Source: an uncultured Bacilli bacterium (GTDB taxonomy: Bacteria; Bacillota_I; Bacilli_A; RF39; UBA660). Taken from it: DNA of 10,773 bases. The stretch covers positions 1-10,773 of the forward strand of contig CALVYX010000101.1 of the NCBI GenBank assembly GCA_944372315.1. The letters run 5' to 3'. The notes under the pieces were generated by a model. It was not told the DNA's origin. It saw only the letters and a list, made by a program, of their open reading frames with translations, and did not search any database. Positions 1 through 6,151 of the stretch are shown here, one piece after another; the stretch's first letter is position 1; each line of letters begins with the position of its first letter. The position numbers and the translations under genes were made by a program.

Positions 1-1632
1 TTTTGTATAGGTGAATTTCAAGAAGCAGTAGCGGTCATGATTTTTTATCAAGTAGGAGAATTGTTTCAAAGTTATGCAGTGGATAAATCTAGAAAATCAA
101 TTTCCAATTTAATGGATATTAGACCTGATTATGCTAATGTTTATCGTGATAATGAAATCGAAAAAATTGATCCAGATGATGTCAATATTGGAGAAATTAT
201 TCTAATAAAACCAGGAGAAAAGATTCCTTTAGATGGTATAGTTGTAGAAGGAGAATCCATGCTTAATACACTTGCTTTAACTGGAGAATCTATTCCTAGA
301 AAAGTTAGTATTAATGATGAAGTATTAAGTGGTTGTGTTAATATAGAAGGAACATTAAAAGTAAAGGTTAGTAAGGAGTTTGGAGAATCCACTGTTAGTA
401 AGATTTTGGATTTAGTTGAAAATGCTAGTAGCAGAAAATCAAAATCGGAAAATTTTATTAGTAAATTTGCAAGATATTATACTCCGATTGTTGTGATAAT
501 TGCCATTGTTTTAGCCATTATTCCTCCTTTAATAATAAAAGATGCTAGTTTTAATGATTGGATATATCGTGCTTTATCATTTTTAGTTGTTTCTTGTCCA
601 TGTGCTTTAGTAATATCCATTCCATTAAGTTTCTTTGGGGGAATTGGTGCAGCATCTAAAATAGGAGAATTAATAAAAGGAAGTAATTACCTAGAGGCTT
701 TAGCTAATACGGAAATTGTTGTATGTGATAAGACTGGAACTCTAACAGAGGGAGTATTTAAAGTTCAAAAAATAGATGCCGTAGGTTACTCTGATGATGA
801 ATTATTAAGATATGCATCTTATGCTGAACATTTTTCTAATCATCCTATTTCTCTTTCTATTAAAGAAGTTTATGGAAAAGAAATTGATGAAAAACAAATA
901 ACTGAAGTAAAAGAAATAGCAGGAAAAGGAATTAGCGCAAAGGTAAATAAAAAATTAGTTCTAATTGGTAATGAGAAACTAATGAAGGAAAATAATATTA
1001 AGTATGATAAAAGTAAGGAAGTAGGTACTCTTATATATGTTGCCATTGATAAAAAATTTGCAGGTACAATTGTTATCGCTGATAAAATAAAAGATGATGC
1101 ATTTAAAGCAGTTAAATTATTTAGGGAAAATAACATTCAAAAAATAATTATGTTGACAGGTGACCATAAAAATATAAGTGAAGATGTTGCTAGTAAATTG
1201 AATTTAGATGAATTTTATTCTGAACTTTTACCACAGGATAAAGTTGAAATTGTTGAAAAATTAATGCATAAAAAAGATGATAATGGTAAGTTAGTATTTA
1301 TAGGAGATGGAATAAATGATGCTCCAGTTTTAGCTTTATCTGATATAGGAGTTGCTATGGGCGCACTTGGAAGTGATGCCGCAATAGAAGCAGCAGATGT
1401 AGTGATAATGACCGATGAACCATCTAAAATTGCTAATGCTATTAATATTTCTAAAAAGACAATGCGAATTGTCAAACAAAATATTACGTTTGCTATTACA
1501 GTAAAAATAGCGGTACTAATATTAAGTGCCCTAGGTATTGCTAGTATGTGGGCCGCAGTTTTCGCTGATGTTGGAGTATCTGTTTTAGCAATTATCAATG
1601 CTTTGAGAATTTTAAGAATAAAAAGAATGTAG
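1..1632 (+). CDS. cadA: Zn2+/Cd2+-type P1B ATPase, 3' part (N-terminus outside window)
   Basis: This is an ATP-driven heavy-metal exporter of the cytoplasmic membrane. The frame is open from base 1, so the gene begins upstream; 543 residues are visible. Residue numbers count from base 1. Seen: the actuator TGES at 94-97, the metal-binding membrane motif CPC at 199-201, the phosphorylated DKTGT with D243, the HP pair at 281-282, and GDGIND at 435-440. The last two membrane helices carry K502 and the D523-V-G525 signature. In the family, CPC together with this late K and DxG pattern marks the Zn/Cd/Pb group (P1B-2) rather than copper pumps; metal choice is therefore inferred from established signatures. 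Missing are the first membrane helices and any N-terminal metal-binding domain, roughly 80-160 residues. An intrinsic terminator follows the stop within a few bases, so it is the last gene of its transcript. Family assignment is secure; the exact metal is less so. Confidence 0.93.
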   Translation, partial: FCIGEFQEAVAVMIFYQVGELFQSYAVDKSRKSISNLMDIRPDYANVYRDNEIEKIDPDDVNIGEIILIKPGEKIPLDGIVVEGESMLNTLALTGESIPRKVSINDEVLSGCVNIEGTLKVKVSKEFGESTVSKILDLVENASSRKSKSENFISKFARYYTPIVVIIAIVLAIIPPLIIKDASFNDWIYRALSFLVVSCPCALVISIPLSFFGGIGAASKIGELIKGSNYLEALANTEIVVCDKTGTLTEGVFKVQKIDAVGYSDDELLRYASYAEHFSNHPISLSIKEVYGKEIDEKQITEVKEIAGKGISAKVNKKLVLIGNEKLMKENNIKYDKSKEVGTLIYVAIDKKFAGTIVIADKIKDDAFKAVKLFRENNIQKIIMLTGDHKNISEDVASKLNLDEFYSELLPQDKVEIVEKLMHKKDDNGKLVFIGDGINDAPVLALSDIGVAMGALGSDAAIEAADVVIMTDEPSKIANAINISKKTMRIVKQNITFAITVKIAVLILSALGIASMWAAVFADVGVSVLAIINALRILRIKRM

Positions 1633-1633
1633 T

Positions 1634-1661
1634 AAAAGTAGATTTAATATCTGCTTTTTTT
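1634..1661 (+). terminator. Intrinsic terminator after the P-type ATPase
   Basis: A 10-bp stem (1634-1643 with 1649-1658, one G-U pair) with a 5-nt loop runs into a T-tract at 1655-1661. It starts one base after the stop codon. Confidence 0.8.
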
Positions 1662-1671
1662 GTGTTTTCTA

Positions 1672-1700
1672 TTTAAGTAAATAGCTAGTCATGGTATAAT
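1672..1700 (+). promoter_or_regulatory. Promoter of the first FemAB-family gene
   Basis: The extended -10 TGG-TATAAT ends at 1700. The -35 is weak (TTTAAG, 1672-1677) at 17-bp spacing. Transcription would start near 1707, giving a leader of about 55 nt. A second TATAAT at 1723-1728 lacks both a TGn extension and a plausible -35. Confidence 0.6.
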
Positions 1701-1761
1701 TAAAATACTAAATATTGTTTATTATAATAATATAGCAGTTGAAATACTGGGAGTTGATATA

Positions 1762-3078
1762 ATGGCGAAATTAATAGAATTAGAAGGAAAAAGATATGAT
1801 GATTATGTTAAAAATCATCCAATGAAGTCACACTTTTTGCAATCATATGCTTGGGGAGAATTTGCAAAAAAAGAGAAGAGGCAAACTCCTTATTATTTAG
1901 GTTTAGTCGATAATAATGATAATATATTGGGTGCTACCTTATTGCTACAAAAACATTTACCTTTAGGTTTTTCTTATTTTTATGCACCACGAGGATTTGT
2001 AATAGATTTTACTAATGATGAATTAGTAAAAGAGTTTTCTAATAAAGTAGTTGCATTTACTAAAAAGAAGAAATCCATATTTTTAAAAATTGATCCTGAT
2101 CTTATTTGGCATGAAGAAGATTATAAAGGAGAATTGGTGGAACCTCGTTATGATTGTAAGCATATTTTTAATGTGTTAAAAGAAATCGGTTTTAAACATC
2201 AAGGATTTACTAAAAACTTTGAAACAATGCAACCGAGATATACTTTTAGAATTGATTTATCTCAATCAATGGAGGAAATCGAAAGTAAATTTTCTAAAAC
2301 AGTTAAGCAGAGAATCAAAAAAGGAACTAGTTTAGGAACTAGTGTTAGAATTGGTACTATTGATGATATTGAAGAATTTAGTAAATTAATGGATATGACG
2401 GAGGACCGTAAGGATTTTGTTTCTCATGATATGAAATATTATAAAAGTTTATATGAAATATATAATAAATATGGAAAAATGAATTTATTTATGGGAAGCA
2501 TTGATACTAATAAAGTTATTTTGGATTATACGGAAGAAAAAACGGAATTAGAGGATAAATTATCTAAATTAAAAGAAAAGGGTGCATTAAGTACTGCTAA
2601 CCAAAAAAAAGAAAAAGAAATAGAAATGCGTATTGATAAACTGAATGAATATATAGATGAGTATACTAATGCTAAAGAAAAATATGGAGATGTTATTACA
2701 TTAAATGCACATGTAATTGTTGAATATGGTGATAAAGCTTGGACTTTGTATGCAGGAAATCACAATGTACTAGCTTCTTCACAATCTAATTATAAAGTAT
2801 ATTATGAACATATTAAGTATTGCCATGATAAGGGGATAAAATATTATGATCATTTTGGTACAATAGGTGACCTAGATCCTAAAAATCCTCGTTATGGATT
2901 ACATATATTTAAAAAATCATTTGGTGGAAATTATATAGAATTTATTGGAGAATTTGACTATATAACGAATCATTTTATGTATTTTTGTTTTACTAAGTTA
3001 GTTCCACTATATAGAAAATTAGTAAGGAAACGCGCAAAAAAAGCTATAAAAAAATCAGTTAGTAGTAATAATAATTAA
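1762..3078 (+). CDS. FemAB-family peptidoglycan aminoacyltransferase, copy 1
   Basis: This is a FemA/FemB/FemX/MurM-type enzyme of 438 aa, close to the usual 400-450 aa. Family members transfer an amino acid from aminoacyl-tRNA to the side chain of the lipid-linked peptidoglycan precursor at the inner face of the membrane. Seen: an N-terminal block with SHFLQSYAWG near residue 30; YAPRGFVIDF near 75; an ETMQPRYTFRIDL segment near 160; a charged coiled-coil arm at about 255-310; and a final GNAT-like block with HFGTIGDLDPKNPRYGLH and IEFIGEFDY. The C-terminal 20 residues are strongly basic, which suits contact with membrane or tRNA (inference). The start is set by GGGAG at 1749-1753, 8 nt before ATG. 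It is followed by a paralogue with its own promoter. Which amino acid is added (Gly, Ala or Ser) cannot be read from sequence. No signal peptide is present, as expected for a cytoplasmic enzyme. Confidence 0.9.
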   Translation: MAKLIELEGKRYDDYVKNHPMKSHFLQSYAWGEFAKKEKRQTPYYLGLVDNNDNILGATLLLQKHLPLGFSYFYAPRGFVIDFTNDELVKEFSNKVVAFTKKKKSIFLKIDPDLIWHEEDYKGELVEPRYDCKHIFNVLKEIGFKHQGFTKNFETMQPRYTFRIDLSQSMEEIESKFSKTVKQRIKKGTSLGTSVRIGTIDDIEEFSKLMDMTEDRKDFVSHDMKYYKSLYEIYNKYGKMNLFMGSIDTNKVILDYTEEKTELEDKLSKLKEKGALSTANQKKEKEIEMRIDKLNEYIDEYTNAKEKYGDVITLNAHVIVEYGDKAWTLYAGNHNVLASSQSNYKVYYEHIKYCHDKGIKYYDHFGTIGDLDPKNPRYGLHIFKKSFGGNYIEFIGEFDYITNHFMYFCFTKLVPLYRKLVRKRAKKAIKKSVSSNNN

Positions 3079-3093
3079 TATAATGGCTTATAT

Positions 3094-3122
3094 TTTAGTT
3101 TTGTATGAATAAGTGATATAAT
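3094..3122 (+). promoter_or_regulatory. Promoter of the second FemAB-family gene
   Basis: The extended -10 TGA-TATAAT ends at 3122. The -35 candidate TTTAGT (3094-3099) is poor but lies at 17-bp spacing. The predicted start near 3129 leaves only about 5 nt before ATG 3134 but about 17 nt before ATG 3146, which supports the later start codon. Confidence 0.55.
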
Positions 3123-3145
3123 ATTATTGGAAGATGAGTGATAAA

Positions 3146-4444
3146 ATGGAATTTGTAAAATTAACAGAAAAAGAATTTGAAAAATTTGCGAGTAGTCATC
3201 CACAAGCTAATTTTTATCAAACAGTTGAGTGGGGCCATTTGAAAAAAACTAATCATTGGGATATGCACTTACTAGGATTAAAAGATGGAAAAAAGATTGT
3301 TGCCGCTTGCATGATGTTATCTAAAATGACACCTATAAAGAGAAAAATGTTTTATTCACCTCGTGGTTTTTTAATTGATTATAATAATTATGATATTTTA
3401 AAAGAGTTTACTGATGATATAAGGAATTATGTAAAAAAAGAAAAAGGTATATTTGTTAAAATAGATCCTAATATAATGTATCAACAAAGAGATTTATTAG
3501 GACAAATTGTTCCTAATGGTGAAAATAATTTTAAAGCATTTGATAATTTGAAGAAACTAGGTTATCGTCATTTCGGATTTAATTTGATGCAAGAGACTCT
3601 TCAACCTAGATGGATATTTGTTATAAATACTAAGGGTAAGACAATGGATGAAATAATGAGTCAAATGGATAGAGAAACAAGACGTGTCATTAAGATGAAT
3701 GAAAAGAATCATATTAAATGTCGTGAAATCGGATATGATGAATTACCTAAATTTAAAGATATCATGCAACATACTGGTGATAGAAGAGAATTTATTGATA
3801 GACCATTATCTTATTACCAAGATATGTATAAAAACTTACATGATAGTGGTATTTTAAAAATATTAGTAGCAGAACTCAATACGAATGAAACTATTTCTGA
3901 ATTAAAGAAAGAAAAAAAGGAATTTGAAGATGATTATCAAGACCGTAAAAATAAACATGATAATCATATCATTCAAATGAATGAAAAGAAATATGAGCAG
4001 AAACAAAAAGAAGTAGAGAATAATATAAAACGTTTAGAAAATAAAATTAAGGAAGTAGAAGAACTAAATAAAAAACATGGAGATGTTATTACCCTTGGTG
4101 GAGTTTTATTTTTAATATATGGAAAAGAAGTACTAGCACTAGTTGGTGGTTCTTATAGTGAATTTATGGACTTTCAATCAGCATATTATATATACTATGA
4201 AATGATTAAATATACTGTAGAAAATGGTTATGATCGTTATAATTTTTATGGAATAACTGGAGATTTTAATGAGAACAGTCCATTATATGGATTATATTCT
4301 TTTAAAAAAGATTTTGGTGGAGAAGTAGTAGAATTAATAGGCGAATTTGATTTAATTATTAGTAAACCATTATATTACTTATATAAAATAGCTTTCTCTT
4401 GTTATCATAACTTGAAAAATTTTAAAAATAAACTAAAAAAATAA
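3146..4444 (+). CDS. FemAB-family peptidoglycan aminoacyltransferase, copy 2
   Basis: This 432-aa paralogue of the preceding gene has the same layout: NFYQTVEWGH near residue 25, FYSPRGFLIDY near 70, ETLQPRWIFVI near 155, a long charged coiled-coil arm at about 250-310, then NFYGITGDFNENSP and VVELIGEFDLI. I infer the same chemistry, with a different acceptor position or amino acid, as in FemA/FemB pairs where each enzyme acts at a fixed step of the bridge. An upstream in-frame ATG at 3134 would add four residues. The purine run GGAAG directly abuts it, so ribosome spacing would be wrong. ATG 3146 has GAGTGATAAA before it, like other starts in this window, and aligns with the N-terminus of copy 1. 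The gene ends at a hairpin shared with the convergent regulator gene. Family is secure; specificity is unknown. Confidence 0.9.
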   Translation: MEFVKLTEKEFEKFASSHPQANFYQTVEWGHLKKTNHWDMHLLGLKDGKKIVAACMMLSKMTPIKRKMFYSPRGFLIDYNNYDILKEFTDDIRNYVKKEKGIFVKIDPNIMYQQRDLLGQIVPNGENNFKAFDNLKKLGYRHFGFNLMQETLQPRWIFVINTKGKTMDEIMSQMDRETRRVIKMNEKNHIKCREIGYDELPKFKDIMQHTGDRREFIDRPLSYYQDMYKNLHDSGILKILVAELNTNETISELKKEKKEFEDDYQDRKNKHDNHIIQMNEKKYEQKQKEVENNIKRLENKIKEVEELNKKHGDVITLGGVLFLIYGKEVLALVGGSYSEFMDFQSAYYIYYEMIKYTVENGYDRYNFYGITGDFNENSPLYGLYSFKKDFGGEVVELIGEFDLIISKPLYYLYKIAFSCYHNLKNFKNKLKK

Positions 4445-4477
4445 AAGGAATATTCTTATTTAAAGAATTTTTCTTTT
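4443..4477. terminator. Two-way intrinsic terminator between convergent genes
   Basis: Arms 4443-4457 and 4463-4477 pair with one T-T mismatch and one G-U, around a 5-nt loop. T-runs follow on both strands (T-rich 4479-4488 on +, the A-run 4434-4443 on -). The hairpin contains the stop codon of the - strand regulator. Confidence 0.75.
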
Positions 4478-5175
4478 ATTTTTTCTTTATACTTTTTAGA
4501 TAATAATTCTGTTTCACTGTTGTTATTAAAATAGATTTTATTGTTTTTAAAATCAAAATTTATAGTGCGATTAATATTAACTACGCAAGACTTGTGAGTT
4601 CTTATTAAATCATTAGGATATAATTTTTCAAAGTAATTTAATGTTTTTTTGCATTCAATATTTTTTATATCTGTTTTTATTACTGCTTTTCTTTTCTTGG
4701 AGTCTATTGTTATATATAAAATCTTGGATAGTGGAATCGCATAAATGGAAGTATTATCTTGGATTTTTATAATATTTCTATTTTTTCTGATTCTATTTAA
4801 TATTTCTAAAATATTTTGTTCTAATATTTCTTCTACGTTATCTTTTTTGCAGATAAAACTAAAAGCTTCAATCATGTTTTTTAAAACTTGATTACCATAT
4901 TTTTCATGAGCGGTTAGAAAGATTATTATCGCTTCAGAATCTTTCTTTCTAATTTCTCTGGCAACGTCTATTCCGTTTTTGTTATCTGTTTTAATATCTA
5001 AAATATATATTTTGTTTTCAAAATTTCGATTTATATAGTTATTAAATTTATCATCGTATTCAGCAAATGCTTTTTTTCTATATTCAAAACAAGTTTTAAT
5101 CATAATTTTATCGACCATAGATGTAATATGTTTTAAATATTCAGTGTTATTTTCTACGATTATAAAGTCTATCAT
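4456..5175 (-). CDS. LytTR-family response regulator (AgrA/LytT-like), orphan
   Basis: This is a 239-aa DNA-binding response regulator. The N-terminal receiver domain (about 1-125) has the phosphoacceptor D60 in IYILDIKT, T88 in FLTAHE and K110 in FICKKD. The usual second acid of the N-terminal acidic pocket is an Asn: the motif reads VENN, with only E8. The C-terminal LytTR domain (about 133-235) shows the family pattern, with LIRTHKSCVVNINR and a late LSKKYKEKIKEKF. LytTR proteins bind paired 9-bp direct repeats, and such a pair lies upstream at 5394-5423. I chose the start at 5175 because GGAGGG lies 6 nt before it and the receiver domain begins right there. An earlier in-frame ATG at 5208 adds 11 residues unlike a receiver start and lacks a good ribosome site. 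No histidine kinase is visible nearby, so its signal is unknown. It probably shares a transcript with the small ORF upstream. Confidence 0.9.
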   Translation of the reverse strand: MIDFIIVENNTEYLKHITSMVDKIMIKTCFEYRKKAFAEYDDKFNNYINRNFENKIYILDIKTDNKNGIDVAREIRKKDSEAIIIFLTAHEKYGNQVLKNMIEAFSFICKKDNVEEILEQNILEILNRIRKNRNIIKIQDNTSIYAIPLSKILYITIDSKKRKAVIKTDIKNIECKKTLNYFEKLYPNDLIRTHKSCVVNINRTINFDFKNNKIYFNNNSETELLSKKYKEKIKEKFFK

Positions 5176-5211
5176 ACTAATCCCTCCAATACTGCTAAGG
5201 GTTGCCATCGA

Positions 5212-5328
5212 TTAAATTATATCAGTTATATCTATTTTATCTAAACTATCTTTTATATATTCTTCTTTAATACATAATAGTTTTAAATAAATTCTCTTTT
5301 TTTGTTTTTTACTAATAAAGTACAACAT
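5212..5328 (-). CDS. Small protein, 38 aa, upstream of the LytTR regulator
   Basis: This short reading frame has a good ribosome site: AAAGGAA (complement of 5336-5342), 7 nt before ATG. Its stop lies 36 nt upstream of the regulator's start codon, and a plausible promoter and operator precede it. The peptide begins MLYFISKKQKKR, so it has a short hydrophobic start and then a strongly basic stretch. One Cys (residue 19) follows in LKLLCIKEEY, and the tail is acidic and Ile/Asp-rich (DITDII). I do not recognise it. A signalling or sensory peptide acting with the regulator is possible, since LytTR regulators often sit beside peptide genes. It lacks a clear AgrD core, however, and no AgrB-like processing protease is present. 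It could also be a leader peptide or chance. The case rests on ribosome site, position and charge pattern only. Confidence 0.5.
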   Translation of the reverse strand: MLYFISKKQKKRIYLKLLCIKEEYIKDSLDKIDITDII

Positions 5329-5358
5329 CTTTTAGTTCCTTTCTCTTATATTTTTTTT

Positions 5359-5387
5359 AGAATACCACACATAAATGAAGATAAGTA
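5359..5387 (-). promoter_or_regulatory. Likely promoter of the small ORF and LytTR unit
   Basis: On the - strand, the extended -10 TGG-TATTCT (complement of 5359-5367) has a weak -35 TACTTA at 17-bp spacing. The predicted start near 5352 gives a leader of about 24 nt. The weak -35 suits an activator-dependent promoter. Confidence 0.42.
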
Positions 5388-5393
5388 AAAAAA

Positions 5394-5423
5394 TACGTAA
5401 AATGATATTATTTTTACGTAAGA
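5394..5423. promoter_or_regulatory. Candidate LytTR operator: paired 9-bp direct repeats
   Basis: TACGTAAAA (5394-5402) and TACGTAAGA (5415-5423) are separated by exactly 12 bp, so their starts are 21 bp or two helical turns apart. Known LytTR sites are two 9-bp direct repeats of roughly this spacing, and positions 1-5 (TACGT) fit the published consensus as I recall it; positions 6 and 9 do not. The near edge is 6 bp from the inferred -35 of the regulator's own unit, a typical activator position. The core is self-complementary, so the site also reads as an inverted repeat (5394-5402 with 5412-5420). Confidence 0.5.
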
Positions 5424-5480
5424 TTTTAAAAGTAAACAAATTATTAACATAATTTGTGAAAAAAATTGTGATGTAATTTA

Positions 5481-5509
5481 TTGTAAGTAAATAAAAAAAA
5501 TGATAATAT
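5481..5509 (+). promoter_or_regulatory. Promoter of the Asn-rich membrane protein
   Basis: TTGTAA (5481-5486) is followed at 17 bp by TAATAT (5504-5509) preceded by TGA, the same extended -10 style as other promoters here. The predicted start near 5516 leaves a leader of about 17 nt with AGGGTGAT as ribosome site. Confidence 0.5.
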
Positions 5510-5532
5510 ATATTAAGATAAGGGTGATATAA

Positions 5533-6081
5533 ATGGATTTTATAATTAATTTTTTTAGAGGTATTGATGGTATCACATATTATGTTGTTTTAGTTGTTAA
5601 TACTATTTTAATATTTGCTATTATTGGTTATTTAGGTGAAAAAAATAACGAAAAAATATTAAAGATGAGTATGAATACTACTGGTGTCAATCCATCTAAT
5701 CAACCAATTAATAATAATCCAACATCTAATATAAGTAGTAATAATAACCAAGGAGGAATAGCAATACCTAAAGTTGCGCCTACACAAGCCAATGTAGCTA
5801 GTAATCCTCAGCCTGTAGCATCTATTCAAAATGCACAATTAAATAACTCTGTAAATAATAATGTATCGATAGCGACACCAGGCAATAATATACCAGTAAA
5901 TAATACTATAAATTCTAGCGTTCCTAATAATCAAACAGTTCAAAGCCAACAAGCTTTACAAGGAAATATAGCTAATCAACCACCGATTATTCGACCAGAA
6001 GATAATGAGGTTAATCCTAATGAAAAGGCTCCTGCAGTATTAATAATTAATAGTAACAATAATGATAAAGATATAAAATAG
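5533..6081 (+). CDS. One-TM protein with Asn/Gln-rich low-complexity tail, unknown function
   Basis: I do not recognise this 182-aa protein. Residues about 15-34 form one membrane helix (VVLVVNTILIFAIIGYLG), followed by the charged segment EKNNEKILK. From residue 48 to about 155 the chain is low complexity, dominated by Asn, Gln, Ser, Pro and Val with no charged clusters; the tail is NEKAPAVLIINS followed by a short Asn/Asp/Lys end. There is no signal-peptidase site and no cell-wall sorting motif. Basic residues just after the helix suggest the tail stays inside the cell, but the charge bias is too weak to decide. The start has AGGGTGAT ending 5 nt before ATG. It is divergent from the LytTR unit and could be its target (inference). 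A terminator separates it from cdaA, so it is probably a single-gene transcript. Confidence 0.75.
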   Translation: MDFIINFFRGIDGITYYVVLVVNTILIFAIIGYLGEKNNEKILKMSMNTTGVNPSNQPINNNPTSNISSNNNQGGIAIPKVAPTQANVASNPQPVASIQNAQLNNSVNNNVSIATPGNNIPVNNTINSSVPNNQTVQSQQALQGNIANQPPIIRPEDNEVNPNEKAPAVLIINSNNNDKDIK

Positions 6082-6107
6082 AGTATTTACTATTTATGTC
6101 TTTTTTT
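6067..6107 (+). terminator. Intrinsic terminator after the Asn-rich protein, overlapping the cdaA promoter
   Basis: A 14-bp stem with one bulged A and one G-U (6067-6081 with 6090-6103) and an 8-nt loop runs into seven Ts at 6101-6107. The upstream arm contains the stop codon. Confidence 0.7.
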
Positions 6108-6114
6108 GTATAAT
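6086..6114 (+). promoter_or_regulatory. Promoter of cdaA-cdaR
   Basis: TTTACT (6086-6091), a 17-bp spacer and a perfect TATAAT (6109-6114) are present. The -35 lies in the loop and downstream arm of the preceding terminator. The predicted start near 6121 gives a leader of about 30 nt. Confidence 0.62.
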
Positions 6115-6151
6115 ATATAGTACCGAGAGTGGTAATAAAGGAGATTTTTAT

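Larger units (their letters stand above)
5209..5532. other. Divergent intergenic region
   Basis: This is the regulator-to-Asn-rich-protein gap. It holds, left to right, the 38-codon small ORF (-), its ribosome site and promoter (-), the paired direct repeats, a spacer with two TTGTGA repeats 12 bp apart (5454-5471), and the + strand promoter. I see no RNA gene here. Confidence 0.6.

Noticed and set aside
1215..1598. Reverse-strand open frame inside the ATPase gene
   Set aside because: It is a shadow of a strongly conserved coding frame, without a ribosome site or family motifs. The same applies to reverse-strand frames at 141-392, 870-1136 and 9231-9494.
3077..3100. Terminator after the first FemAB gene
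   Set aside because: The only hairpin is a 7-bp stem made entirely of A-U pairs (3077-3083 with 3088-3094), and its T-run is interrupted. Too weak to annotate in such AT-rich DNA.
5176..5208. Longer start for the LytTR regulator at ATG 5208
   Set aside because: The extra 11 residues do not look like a receiver start, and the strong GGAGGG site serves ATG 5175.
5212..5328. The small ORF as an AgrD autoinducer precursor
   Set aside because: It has a Cys and an acidic tail, but no N-terminal amphipathic leader of AgrD type, no recognisable ring-plus-cleavage segment, and no AgrB or AgrC nearby.
5394..5420. The TACGTAAAA inverted repeat as a - strand terminator
   Set aside because: A T-run follows on the - strand, but no - strand gene lies upstream of it. 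Direct-repeat geometry beside a promoter explains it better; an attenuator cannot be fully excluded.
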